A DNA stretch of 64,000 bases from NCBI RefSeq assembly GCF_000003815.2, contig NC_049987.1:16259390-16323389 (forward strand). Direction: 5' to 3'. This stretch comes from Branchiostoma floridae (taxonomy: Eukaryota; Chordata; Leptocardii; Amphioxiformes; Branchiostomatidae). Under the pieces are notes generated by a model. The model was not told the origin of the DNA. It did no database searches and was given only the letters and a program-made list of their open reading frames with translations. Positions 10,667 through 20,829 of the stretch are shown here, in pieces. Every line of letters starts with the position of its first letter. Position 1 is the first letter of the stretch. Position numbers and translations under genes: made by a program.

Positions 10667-11544
10667 GTTTTGACAGGTAAGCAAACATACCTCCAAATTT
10701 TCGATGACTGTCAGTCCATTATGTTCACGGAGTGACCTAGTTTTCGCGAGAGTTGCGAGAACTAGGTCGAAACTTGCGTGGATCTTATAACTGCCCCTCA
10801 TCCCGCCTCCTTGCGGAGTAGAGGAAAGTAGGACTTGGGCAGCTCCCAGCCATCGTTCCGGTTCAGCTTCGCACCTTCCAACTGGATGTGGACTGCTTCT
10901 TTAGCCTTCCGATGGGCCTTGCGTAGTTCTTGGTCAATGATCTTAACAGTGTCAGAGATGGGTTTGGTCGTTACAATGTGGCGCGATTGGAGTAGGTGTT
11001 GACTCAGCGCGGATTTGCAATCCTTGTTGTCTATGGACTTTTGATGCTCTGCGGTCCGTTCTCCTAACGATCTTTCTGTTTCCCCTACATATACCTCCCC
11101 ACACTGTTCACACTCTACCTTGTAAATGACACCACACTTTTCACTAGGTGCAAGTGGGTCTTTAGGTCGAACATCATCATTGGCCTCCGTCCGTCTAAAG
11201 AGACGATGGGTTTTGGTCATGGTCGACATCTTCTTTGGTGGCTGAACAAGGTCGAACAAGGGCATTGCAAAGAGTATAACCTGGTTTGGAGAATAGGTTC
11301 ACATTATGTTTGGCATACGCGCGTTTGAGTCTCTCAGTGACGCCTTTCAAGTAAGGGAGTACGACGTAGCTAGCGGGAGATTGTTCCTTGTCTCTAGAGT
11401 GACCATCCTAGGTGTGAGGGGCAGAAGATCCACGCAAGTCTCGATCTAGTTCTCGCAACTGTCGCGAGAACTAGGTCACTCCGTGAACATGATGGACTGA
11501 CCGTCATCGAAAATTTGGAGGTATGTTTGCTTACATGTCAAAAC
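10667..11544 (-). mobile_element. Penelope-like element remnant with inverted flanking repeats
   Basis: About 128-bp inverted repeats (10667-10796 and 11419-11544, roughly 90% alike) enclose the C-terminal part of a Penelope-like polyprotein reading on the minus strand. Each repeat contains its own hairpin (GACCTAGTTTTCGCGAGAGT and the inverse TGCGAGAACTAGGTC). Inverted terminal repeats are known for some Penelope-like elements. The reverse-transcriptase core is missing, so this is a 5'-truncated copy. Confidence 0.7.
10798..11377 (-). pseudogene. Penelope-like GIY-YIG endonuclease, 5'-truncated and frameshifted
   Basis: The 155-residue frame (11265 to 10798) holds a GIY-YIG domain: CGVIYKVECEQCGEVYVGET, then ERSLGERTAEH with the conserved arginine and histidine, preceded by the zinc-binding Cys pair typical of Penelope endonucleases. 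Upstream, a different frame (about 11377-11260) gives YVVLPYLKGVTERLKRAY and ends near NALVRP, the usual linker after the reverse transcriptase. The frames meet at a 10-bp near-duplication (11241-11250 and 11251-11260). In a live element this domain nicks target DNA for retrotransposition. The stop lies two bases inside the flank of the left inverted repeat. Confidence 0.75.
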
Positions 11545-12436
11545 ATGGTTGAGAATCACAGAAGCGGAGCTCTAGCGATAGAAAACATTAAAAAAAATTG
11601 ATTGAAATTTTTGTTTTTTAGGAAAGGCCACACACACGTACAATGGTACAGTCGGCCTGACGTGCCCAGCCCCTCGTGCCGGCCTACCCTGCCCATATGG
11701 CTGGCACCGGGAGCGCTACTTACCCAGATGAGGTATCCCGCGGGGCCACGCCCCAAAGTGCAAAAAAAAAACCAGCCCGTAAACTGTCTGATAGGGACAC
11801 CTTTTTTTTAAACTGGGACCGTGTCTTTGGAACGCAGTCGAGCTCGATCACTACGTACAATAGCCCAATCAGCCCAACTCCATTTTCTGGGCAGGTTTAT
11901 AATATAAAAAAAATATTGTAATGATTTCAGCAAGGTGCTATAATCTTGTTTAATGATCACGAAAACTGCACATACATGTAGTTGTTACTTAACTGTTGCA
12001 TAAATCATCTACTAAAACTGTACAGGTGCCTAGAGATAGTATGCAGTGAGAGTGTGCTTGTGCAGGGTTCTCCCTAGAATTTTTTAGTATAGTGTGGAAG
12101 CTGGCAAAAATAACCCGAACCAACGCGCTGCGCTTTCATGAAAAAGGGTTCATTTTGCAATGACAGAGGGTGTCAAATACTACAAGTATAATATATTACA
12201 TTGATTTCTTTGTTGTGCAGTGGCAAAACGACTATTGTTTTGATCATCGCCCACTCACAAGTTTTTTCAGACAATGTCAACTGGAAAAGTGATGCCACTT
12301 GGCACAAAAATCTGTGAATTTTCATTAATTTTAGCAAAACTAACCAAGAAAATAGGGAAGAAACACACTAAATTTCAAAATGAGTATAGTGGAGGGTCTC
12401 CGTTATTCCATCCCCTGGGGAGGACTCTGTTGTGTA
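11545..12436. other. Non-coding, 3' flank of the zinc-finger gene
   Basis: No supported gene. It probably includes the 3' untranslated region of the zinc-finger gene to its right. Small frames at 11556-11921 overlap in three frames and have no motif. Confidence 0.35.
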
Positions 12437-13855
12437 TCATAAAATGCTCATAACAATATCCCCTGAACTATTTGTTGCATCTTTCACGCCCGTGTGGTTT
12501 CTCCGCTTGTGGGACTTTAGATTACTGGGTGTGGAAAACTGCTTGCTGCACTCCTGACACTTGAAGGGTTTCTCGCCAGTGTGGGTCCGAACGTGTCTCT
12601 TGAGATCGCCACTCCCACTAAAGCCTTTGCTGCACACCTGGCATTTGTAGGGTTTCTCACCAGTGTGAGTGCGAATGTGGACTTTTAGGGCCCCCAATGT
12701 GGCAAACATCTTGCCACACTCCTCACACCTGTAGGGTTTCTCACCCGTGTGAGTTAGCATGTGTCTCTTAAGGTGATAAGCGCTGTGAAAGCATTTGCTA
12801 CATTCCTCACAAGTGTAGGGTTTGTCATCAGTGATAGTTTCCATGGAGCGTTCTTTACCAGAGTGAGTTTCCATGATAGATTTCTCACCTGTGTAAATCT
12901 GCAATAAATATTTCTTACCAGTGTGAGTCTTCATATGACTTTGTAAATTGCTCCGCCGATTGAACTGCTTGCCGCACTCCCCACAGCTGAAGGGTTTCTC
13001 GCCGGTGTGAGTGAACATGTGTCTCTTCAGATCACCACTTCCACTAAAGCCTCTGCTGCACTGGTCACATCTGTAGGGTTTCTCACCAGTGTGAGTGCGA
13101 ATGTGGACGTTTAGGGCCCCCAATGTGGCAAACACCTTGCCACACTCCTCACACCTGTAGGGTTTCTCACCCGAGTGAGTCAGCATGTGTCTTTTTAGGT
13201 GATAAGCACTGTAAAAGCATTTGCTACATTCCTCACACCTTTTGGGTTTCTCACCCGTGTGTGTCAGCATGTGTATCTTAAGGAAATAAGCGCTGCGAAA
13301 GCATTTGCTACATTCCTTACACCGGCGATATGGTTTTTTTGTGTTATTAGTTGTTTCCATGTAAGGTTCTTCACCAGAGTGAGTTTCCATGTAAGGTTCT
13401 TCACCAGAATGAGTTTCCATGTAAGGTTCTTCACCAGAGTGAGTTTCCATGTAAGGTTCTTCACCAGAGTGAGTTTCCATGTAAGGTTCTTCACCAGAGT
13501 GAGTTTCCCTGTAAGGTTCTTCACCAGAGTGAGTTTCCCTGTAAGGTTCTTCACCAGAGTGAGTTTCCATGTAAGGTTCTTCACCAGATTGAGTTTCCTT
13601 GTAAGGTTCTTCACCAGAGTGAGTTTCCATGTAAGGTTCTTCACCAGAGTGAGTTTCCATGTAAGGTTCTTCACCAGAGTGAGTTTCCATGTAGTTTTCT
13701 TCACTAGAGTGAGTTTTCATGATGGGTTTCTCACTGGCGTGAGTTTCCATGTGGTTCGGCATGAAGTACTGTGGTACAATGGTGGACTCGCCCCCCTCCC
13801 CACACAGGACCAGGTCTTCACTGCTGACTTTTGTTTTCACGGTAACATCGGACAT
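12437..13855 (-). CDS. C2H2 zinc-finger protein, nine fingers, linker-like repeat array
   Basis: Likely nuclear DNA-binding regulator. From the Met at 13855 (472 residues) the order is: a short unique N-terminus (SDVTVKTKVSSEDLVLCGEGG); thirteen 10-residue units of METHSGEEPY type (about residues 36-165); five C2H2 fingers with TGEKP linkers; a spacer with one broken finger remnant and METHSGKERS; then four more fingers repeating fingers 2-5 almost unit for unit (CEECSKCFHSAYHLKRHMLTH pattern, written here in part). The frame is open up to 13894, but a good acceptor (TTGTTACAG, ending about 13872) precedes the Met at 13855, so I place the start there with an upstream 5' exon. The last finger has HKRRNH spacing. 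No KRAB, BTB or ZAD domain. The target is unknown. Confidence 0.85.
   Translation of the reverse strand: MSDVTVKTKVSSEDLVLCGEGGESTIVPQYFMPNHMETHASEKPIMKTHSSEENYMETHSGEEPYMETHSGEEPYMETHSGEEPYKETQSGEEPYMETHSGEEPYRETHSGEEPYRETHSGEEPYMETHSGEEPYMETHSGEEPYMETHSGEEPYMETHSGEEPYMETTNNTKKPYRRCKECSKCFRSAYFLKIHMLTHTGEKPKRCEECSKCFYSAYHLKRHMLTHSGEKPYRCEECGKVFATLGALNVHIRTHTGEKPYRCDQCSRGFSGSGDLKRHMFTHTGEKPFSCGECGKQFNRRSNLQSHMKTHTGKKYLLQIYTGEKSIMETHSGKERSMETITDDKPYTCEECSKCFHSAYHLKRHMLTHTGEKPYRCEECGKMFATLGALKVHIRTHTGEKPYKCQVCSKGFSGSGDLKRHVRTHTGEKPFKCQECSKQFSTPSNLKSHKRRNHTGVKDATNSSGDIVMSIL
13361..13750 (-). repeat. 30-bp tandem array coding METHSGEEPY units
   Basis: Thirteen in-frame 30-bp units, several identical at the DNA level. 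The peptide looks like the inter-finger linker (xTHTGEKPY) copied without the finger. Because 30 is a multiple of three and no stops arise, two antisense frames and one other sense frame also stay open; these are not genes. Confidence 0.9.
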
Positions 13856-13894
13856 GACTGCAGTAGTTCTGTAACAATAGCAACAGAATTTCAT

Positions 13895-14786
13895 GTTAAA
13901 GCCGTAGTGTGTGATTTCTCTATTGCATGATAGCAGTTTGTTCTACAATAAAGAGCAAGATTGACTTGATGAAATGATATGCATTTACATTACAGCTACC
14001 CTTCCTGTGGTCCTTATCAAAGGGCATTACGTAACTGGACAAAAACTATATGACACAGGAATACACTTTATTCATTAACATACACAATATATATATATGT
14101 ACATAAAATTCACAAGGGATAAATCATAAGTCTACATGAGGTCCATTTAAAAGTGACTGACATTTACGCAGTTTTAAAACGCAGGAGAAATTCTGAAATC
14201 TGGACCCTATGAAACGCCTTTTCCTGCATTCGAGGAGCACATTTTCCTGAAACTTAGTAAAGAGTAAAAAGGACCTTTTGGGTGATGCTGCCGCAATATA
14301 TTTTCACCATGTCCAACGCCGAAGGCCGGGAGGTTCGGAGAAATTTTGAAATCTGAACGATTTCAAACGCCATTTCCTGTATTTTTAGGGGCAGATCTTG
14401 TGGGTAGACTAGTTATATATTTACTAAATCAGTACGCAAGGGTTTCAGCTTGATTTGGGGGGGTGGGGGTGACGCCAACACTACCGCCAAAAAAGTGACG
14501 AGGATCCAGCTCTCCATCTGTGGCCACGGTGATGGTCAGTAATTTGTGGTCAAAAAATATCAGAAGTTCCAAGTGTCCAATGGTCATCCTAGACGTCGAT
14601 CATTGGGAAACAATCTCGCTCCCGGCGCGCTAGCGCATCATGGAATGCTTTGCTTTTTCATATAACGTCCTTGCCCTGACTTGCGAACGTTCTGGGAAAG
14701 AGTTGGATTGTTCCATTGTATTCATATGAGCGAAAATACAGACAAGCCAACACGCTCCGAGGTCCATCTGGCGTTTGACTTCGTGG
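13895..14786. other. Non-coding; possible minus-strand poly(A) signal and direct repeat
   Basis: ACTTTATTCATTAACATACA at about 14067 reads AATAAA on the minus strand and could end a transcript coming from the right. Two copies of a roughly 53-bp segment (14183-14235 and 14337-14390, GGAGAAATTNTGAAATCTG) lie 154 bp apart. No coding region is supported. Confidence 0.35.
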
Positions 14787-14787
14787 G

Positions 14788-15092
14788 TATGACGTAGCCT
14801 CCGTTGCAGACTTCGAGCGGGGCTAGCTTTTACCTTATGGGGGAGGGGCGCTGGTTCGCGATTTTCAACGTTCACTAGATTCTTATGCCGGGAAAGGGAG
14901 TTTGCCGAGGAAGAGAATTAGCCGTGACAGGAAGTTTGTCCCGTCTGGAAACTCCCTTCCACGGCAAACTCTCTTCATCTACAAAGTCCCTTTCCAGGCC
15001 GGCATAAGAGAATCTACCCAACGTAGAAACTCGCGAACCCCCGTGAAATATGAGCCAACTCCGCTCGTATTCTGCGACGGAGGCTAGGTATA
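14788..15092. mobile_element. Palindromic MITE, about 305 bp
   Basis: Imperfect inverted arms meet near 14945. Matching pairs include TAGCCTCCGTTGCAGA with CTGCGACGGAGGCTAG, TGGTTCGCGA with TCGCGAACCC, and TTCTTATGCCGGGAAAGGGA with its inverse near 14990-15010. Small open frames on both strands are by-products. Confidence 0.7.
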
Positions 15093-16239
15093 ACGGGTGG
15101 CGAAAAATGTCTTGGTAACGCTTTCTGGTGAAATCGGGATAACCCAAAACAAACGCTTAACGTGGAACTAAAACGATCAATAACGCTTATACCGATAACG
15201 ATTAACGGTGACTCATAACGCTGGACGCAAATGAAAAAGGCATGCAGACCCTCCTACAGTACTTATTAACCATTCTGGGACCCAATGGATCATGGGTTTA
15301 GGCTTCTAGAGCATTCGTGTACATTAGTTACCAATGCCTGACACAGCATTTACAAGTACTAGTACATTATGATAAGTTAACAACAACTGATATTCTTAGA
15401 GATCTTTGCTTAGCTGTACATTTACTACAAGTTTATTACCAATTAGTTGTACTACCAATTATTCGGATCTGATGATTGGTTCTAATTGGTAGTGTTGTTT
15501 TAGTTCCAAAGCTGATATATTGTCTGTACCTATGCTGCATATACATGTCAGTACAATGCATTGTCATGCAAAGTAAACATTAACAGATAGCTGTTGCTTG
15601 TTGCTTTTTTACTGTCTGTACATTGCAGTTAGCCTACGGGCATTGATTTGCAAATAAATATCAATTAAAACAGCTCGCCTGAATTTGGGATTGACACCGT
15701 TTAGGGAGCATCTAAAAATCAGGAGAGGCCACACTGATGCGCAGTGCAGAAGAAAAGATAAGAACTTTGCAACAGACCTGAGTCAGCTAAACTGCTCAAA
15801 ACGTTTTTGTCGCACTCGTAACCGCTCCCCCTCCCCTCTTTGGTACTTTTTCAATTCCCCTGTCCGGAACATCACCACTTACCGCCATGTCTGTTACTTT
15901 ACCTAAGTCTTGCAATGTTTTTCCACGGCAGAAAAACGCCAAAAATGCATCCGACAAAGCGATAAATCTACGTAGAATCGTATATGAAGAAGGTGATAAA
16001 TGCTTTACTCTGCTCTACGTATACTAGCAGCATCAGCCCCCCCCCCATGAAAGCTAGACGTCTGCGAAGGGTCAGTATAATTTCTCAGTTACGTAAAAAC
16101 ACGCTCAGTATGGCTCTAGAGGCTAAATGTCTACTTCGTAACCTCCCCTTTAGTTAAGATATCATGTTATATCACCTGTAGCGCTCCTGAACCGCAGAAA
16201 CGTCCTTTCAAAACACCTGAGTGACGAAAAAGAAGACGG
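15093..16239. other. Non-coding; retroelement 3'-tail-like fragment at 15608-15668
   Basis: The segment TTAGCCTACGGGCATTGATT followed by TGCAAATAAA also occurs at 63434-63492, so it is a dispersed repeat end. A nine-C run sits at about 16038. No supported gene. Confidence 0.4.
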
Positions 16240-16340
16240 CACCTGGCGCGCGTCGGTTTTCGGTAATGACCGGAAGTCAGCAACACGTGACCCGGAAGCA
16301 ACAGGCCATCGATCGAAGTCAGCAGAGCTTGCGCGATGGT
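16240..16340. promoter_or_regulatory. Candidate CpG-type promoter with ETS and E-box sites
   Basis: Within 60 bp there are two GGAAG ETS-type cores (ACCGGAAGTC and CCCGGAAGCA) and a CACGTGAC E-box, in a locally GC- and CpG-rich stretch. This fits a TATA-less housekeeping promoter. Neither direction leads to a gene I can identify; the 114-residue minus frame across it (16167-16511) has no domain. Confidence 0.3.
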
Positions 16341-16511
16341 GACCTGTTTTAGGCCGCCCACGCTCGGAAATTGTACACTCCTTTGTTTTCTTGATACATA
16401 TATATTATAATCAGTGACCCTTGAAAACATGTAATACACGTACCTCCCAATTTTGTTACTATTATTGCGCCTTACAACGATTAATAGAGTTTTTGTAAAT
16501 TGCAAATTCAT

Positions 16512-17597
16512 ACATGAAGTGATTGAAAACAGGAAAATAATCTAAATTCTAACATACAAAGATTAAGTGTTTGGATGTACATACAGAACATCGAATACGA
16601 ATCTAAATCTACATTACCATTGCGGGTTTGGCACTTGTAGTCCGGAACACCCGTATGGAACGTTTTCGCATCACAGATATGACATAAATAGTAATATAAG
16701 TAAATAGTAATTTAGGAATAGAAAAGAATTTTCATTCTGACCGCATTCCGGCTCATTCTTGCTCTCGTGTGAAGGGGGCTTTAAGGACGCCTTCGAGACC
16801 ACCCACTCAGCTACAACACTTCTTACTGTAATAACTATTCATACACTTATTTATTCATTTCTTTATATTCAACAGTGGAAGGTATGGCGGAACAGGTGTT
16901 CTTAGTCAAAGGAACCTTTTCAAGGCATACCGAAGATCACCACACATTAAGTGCTCACGAGATGCCATTTTCATTTGGGGGGATTTCTGGAAAACGTCGA
17001 AAATGTGCTGGTAAACGCAGAGGAAGCTAAAGGGGACTAAAGATAATGGAGAGAGCCTCCATTTATATCGGACATGTTTTGATTAAAGTCATGCTGAAAG
17101 TTGTTGTTGAAGTTGCTTTTGGTAACTTGTGACATACCTTACTTAGTAGCACGGGGTATCATCAGCAGGTACAGCTAAATGTTCGCGATAGAAACATACG
17201 CAACCCTACATTCATGCCAATAATACCCTTTCGGAACTCTAGAGCAGACCTGCCGACCCGCCACATTAATAACAGGCTGCTGGGTCCACATGATAAGATG
17301 AGAAAATCCCTCTTTTCTATTCAAGGATGAAGCCATCTCGTCATTACTTATCTACTAGAGTCAGTTTGGAGTTAGGCGTACTTGTTTCGTCTGGGGTTGT
17401 CCAAGCCCCATTCAAGACGAAAACATCATATCAGCGGGATAAACCGGGCCAATATTTTGTGCCTTAAGAGATTGGCTTCACATTTAGTGAATGGTAGAAA
17501 TCTATGGACTCTGTCCTTGTCATAAAGCCACACCGTTTCAGGATATCAAGACTGATACATCGGGCAGCCGTCAGCTTAGTGACCACAGCACAGCGGG
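16512..17597. other. 5' flank of the plus-strand orphan gene
   Basis: No gene seen. A possible splice acceptor (CCGTTTCAG, about 17533-17541) precedes the next coding region, so a 5' untranslated exon may exist to its left. Confidence 0.35.
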
Positions 17598-18605
17598 ATG
17601 TCAACAAGCATCTCCGAACAGCAGTCCGTACTAGATCTTCTAGACATAGACGAAGATGTCAGATACATGGAGTCATCTGACACCTGCTTTCCTAACAACG
17701 GACCACTTCTTCCCAGACATGGCAGTTCAATGGGGTATCAACAACATCACGGGTATGTTACAACAGGGTCTATATCGTACAGAAGAGACAGTGCTGCTCA
17801 AAAGAACACACCTTGGTCACTTCCTGTAACATCGCTGTACGGTGGTGTCAAAGAAAGGAAGAAGAATCTCACGGACTCGTGTGTTTGTAATTTCATAGAC
17901 GAGAGTCTTGGTGACCTGGACTGGTACCTGATGGGGAAATATCTGATTCCATGTGAGATATGCAGGAACACCCTACAGCGAGTATGTGACTACGGAAAGG
18001 AATCCGGCGATTGTAAAGAAATTGGAGACTTGGAAAATATCAAAACATGGAGTAATTTACAATATCAAGACAACACCACAGATTCATATGAGAGCTCAGA
18101 TATTGAGTCGTGTGACTCTGAGTGCAGCTGTACTATGTCTTCGTGCACATGGGAAAGCTCAACTTGTTCGGGATATTCCGGCTGGGAAGAAAATCAAAGC
18201 AATGTTTTCACTATAACGGAGTGCTCGCTATGTTCCAGTAACTTTACTGCGTCTGTACCTTCCATGGATCCTGGCGTGTCACCTGTAAACCTGCCCGTCA
18301 CTGACGCGTCAGCTGTAACCCTGCCCGTCACTGACGCGTTACCTGTAACCCTGCCCGTCACTGACGCGTCACCTGTAACCCTGCCCGTCACTGACGCGTC
18401 ACCTGTAACCCTGCCCGTCACTGACGCGTCACCTGTAACCCTGCCCGTAACTGTCACTTCTCCCATTGAACGAGTGGCTACATGGATACAGGAACACGAG
18501 AAATATATTAACGTGCGGCCGAGAGCCGGTCTATCAGAGGTTCTTGCCTCCCTCAGTGAGCGTTTTAAGAGACGATGGATGATGCCCCGTTGTTGTGTTC
18601 ACTAA
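17598..18605 (+). CDS. Unrecognised single-exon protein with 10-residue repeats
   Basis: 335 residues. I do not recognise the family. It has no signal peptide and no membrane segment. The N-terminus is polar; residues about 105-135 include FIDESLGDLDWYLMGKYLIP followed by CEICRNTLQRVC; about 165-215 is Ser/Cys/Asp-rich (ESCDSECSCTMSSCTWESST); residues 229-288 are six PVTLPVTDAS-type repeats; the C-terminus is basic and helix-like (ERVATWIQEHEKYI, LSERFKRRWMMPRCC). The ATG at 17598 is preceded by GGGATGTC and the stop is TAA. An AATAAA at 18768-18773 gives a plausible 3' end. Length, polarity of composition and poly(A) signal suggest a real gene, perhaps lineage-specific. Confidence 0.6.
   Translation: MSTSISEQQSVLDLLDIDEDVRYMESSDTCFPNNGPLLPRHGSSMGYQQHHGYVTTGSISYRRDSAAQKNTPWSLPVTSLYGGVKERKKNLTDSCVCNFIDESLGDLDWYLMGKYLIPCEICRNTLQRVCDYGKESGDCKEIGDLENIKTWSNLQYQDNTTDSYESSDIESCDSECSCTMSSCTWESSTCSGYSGWEENQSNVFTITECSLCSSNFTASVPSMDPGVSPVNLPVTDASAVTLPVTDALPVTLPVTDASPVTLPVTDASPVTLPVTDASPVTLPVTVTSPIERVATWIQEHEKYINVRPRAGLSEVLASLSERFKRRWMMPRCCVH
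18282..18461 (+). repeat. 30-bp tandem array, six units
   Basis: Six in-frame units (CCTGTAACCCTGCCCGTCAC plus TGACGCGTCA), three of them identical. They code PVTLPVTDAS. The antisense frame (18194-18466) is open only because of the repeat. Confidence 0.9.
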
Positions 18606-18767
18606 AGTACAGGTACGAGATGTCTGTTGTTCTTCCTCCTTTAGATCTGAACGGAGAATAGGCTTCGGCATGCTTTGGACCTGTTTGAGGTTTTTTGTCG
18701 GGCTTTTTATCTTGCTGATGGAAGTAAAAACTGACGAAAAAGATTATAATGTCTGGAAGGAAAGCTC

Positions 18768-18773
18768 AATAAA
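18768..18773 (+). terminator. Polyadenylation signal AATAAA
   Basis: Lies 163 bases after the TAA of the 17.6-kb gene. Confidence 0.45.
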
Positions 18774-19021
18774 ACGTAATGCTATGCAAAGACGTCCAAA
18801 GCAAGTCGGACGGAACCCAACGTCTGCTTGAAGAGTAGTTGTCTAGTATCTAAAGAATGTTTCGCTTCAAATGCGCTAAGATGTATTAAGCTGTTAAGTG
18901 AATTAGGAATCTAGGAGATAAGAAATATTGCTGATAAAAGGATTTCTACGGTGACAGAGAGCTGTCTGTAATCTTCTGTGATTGTAAAGCTGATTGTAAT
19001 CTACTGTAGATCCTGTTCTAT

Positions 19022-19275
19022 ATAGCCTGTGTTTACACAATCTCTCACTGGCTGGGGTTAATGTACAGCCGACCGATAGGAGCGCGATTTTCAGGTTACA
19101 GTTCCATATACAGCATTAAAAAAGTGAAACGAACTTCTTCAAAACGTCATATATATTTCTATTCAAATGCGTTTCCTCCATGCGATATGTAAGGCATTTT
19201 GTAGCCTGTGTAATTACACAATCTCTTGCTGGCTGGAGTTAGTTGTAGGGCCGGCCGCTAGGGGCGCGATTTTAG
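19022..19275. repeat. Two copies of a dispersed repeat of about 73 bp
   Basis: Copies at 19022-19093 and 19201-19275 share TACACAATCTCT, CTGGCTGG and AGGGGCGCGATTTT-like ends, about 80% alike, in direct orientation with about 180-bp spacing. Confidence 0.6.
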
Positions 19276-20454
19276 TCAGGCTAAGGCATTTCGGATACCA
19301 TGAAATTAAGAGTGATATGATGAAAGGCGACGAAACGAACTATCATAGCTTCTCCACTTCTCAAGCTATCAGTACTATCACGACAGACAAGGGACCCATC
19401 GTGTCGCTACATACTAGACTTAATCAGTAAGGCGCCTGATCGGGAATAAGATATGCACTTTGCCTTTATCCTAATCATCGCCTCAGGGCTGGACTAATGC
19501 CCACAATGGACGATCCGGTCGTCGGGTCAACCGAGGTATTGCAATATTTGTTGCCCTTTCCGCAAGGACAGTGAACAACCGTGTACAACGTGTTGGAATG
19601 ATAAGGGTAAAAGTTCGAGAAGACATTTTACTTCAATAACAAATTTAGATAAATAATCGTAACACAACGCCATCAGTGCATTAGATGCCGAATAGTGTAT
19701 TTGGAAGAAAAGAAACTGAAGATGACGCAAGTTCCCTTATCAAAAAGTCATGAAACACTAACGTATACAGGTTAGTCGTTCTGTAAAGGACCTTAGTCAC
19801 AGGATTCTATACGCGAATCCAAAGAGTTTTGTTGTTTGCGCTCCTCGAAAAACGTCATAATAAATTCACTTAAGTTTGCGGGGATTTAATTTCGCGGTAG
19901 CGGGAAAATAGAGTTTTCGCAGTGGTTTAAGTCCGCTGTAGCGCCATAGACTGTAGTTAAAAAGTATAAGGGAAATGTTCGTGGTGGTTTTAAGTTCGCG
20001 GTGAAGTGGCCACCGCGAAAACCGCGAATATAAAACCACCGCGAACATTTCTGCATTTACAGTATACTCTCGCTTTGCTCTCGCGCTTCCTGGTGGATCA
20101 TAGCTATCACGGAACTATTTAGCGGCGGGACGAAACAGATGACAATGTGTATTAAAGGGAACGGATCAAAACAAATGTTTACAAAAATACAATTGGAATT
20201 CTGGACATGTCTTATAGACCCTTTGTACGTCATGATCCACCGTAATCTCTTACAATGTGGCAAAACACCACATTTGTTTGTATTGTATACCCGGTAAGCC
20301 CACCTAATAAGGTAACACACCAGGTTTGTACTACTGAAGAGTATACAAGTTGCATAATCGGACAGATTTATTTGCTCCCCACACACAGGGAAAGACCAAC
20401 CACGTGGGTGGTTCTTTACGTGCTCGAGGTGTGGATCACCTCAAACACGAGACC
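19276..20454. other. No gene seen; short inverted repeat at about 19870-20045
   Basis: Segments rich in TTCGCGGT-like words (AAGTTCGCGGTGAAG, CACCGCGAAAACCGCGAA) form imperfect hairpins near 19873-20045, a common MITE-like pattern. No coding region supported. Confidence 0.35.
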
Positions 20455-20625
20455 TCTATTTAACGCCCTATCCCTTACCGAAGCTAGGTACTCATTTCCA
20501 CTTGAGCGAAGTGAGGAAAAATCGTATAAGTGCTTCCCAAGGACACAACATTAGTGGGGCATGTCAGGAGATTCAAACCCCCGGTGTAGGGCCAAACCAT
20601 TACGCTGCGCCGACGACACGTATCC
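20455..20625 (-). mobile_element. tRNA-derived SINE, degraded copy
   Basis: Read on the minus strand it has a tRNA-like head (box-B-like sequence at about 20571-20582) followed by the conserved body word CTTGGGAAGCACTTATACGA and a CCTAGCTTCGG end. It is a weaker match to the neighbour at 20.83-21.00 kb. Confidence 0.55.
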
Positions 20626-20829
20626 TGATGAAATTAAGCTTAACTCTTTACAGTCAGCAAAGATATTCTTCAGGAAAAAATAACAGGATAGGACATATAT
20701 CCCGAAACCTGTCAGATGTGACAAGACACTCATAGAATAGGCTCATTTTGCACATCTTCTAAGCCGGGCAGGTGTTTTCGTAGGGGAAGGGGCACATACA
20801 TGGTACAGACAGAAGGTAAAGGTAGTCTT

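Noticed and set aside
10667-10800. Hammerhead ribozyme in the Penelope-like repeat
   Set aside because: Such ribozymes are known in these elements, but I found no full CUGANGA...GAAA core in either repeat; CTGACNGTCATCGAAA is only a partial resemblance.
13199-13930. Long antisense open frame (243 codons) across the zinc-finger gene
   Set aside because: It is open only because the 30-bp coding repeat has no stops in any frame; the peptide is a repeat of the complement.
14875-15147. Minus frame of 90 codons
   Set aside because: It lies on the palindromic MITE and is mirrored by a frame on the other strand.
16167-16511. 114-codon minus frame as a gene
   Set aside because: No domain, mixed composition, and it crosses a promoter-like cluster.
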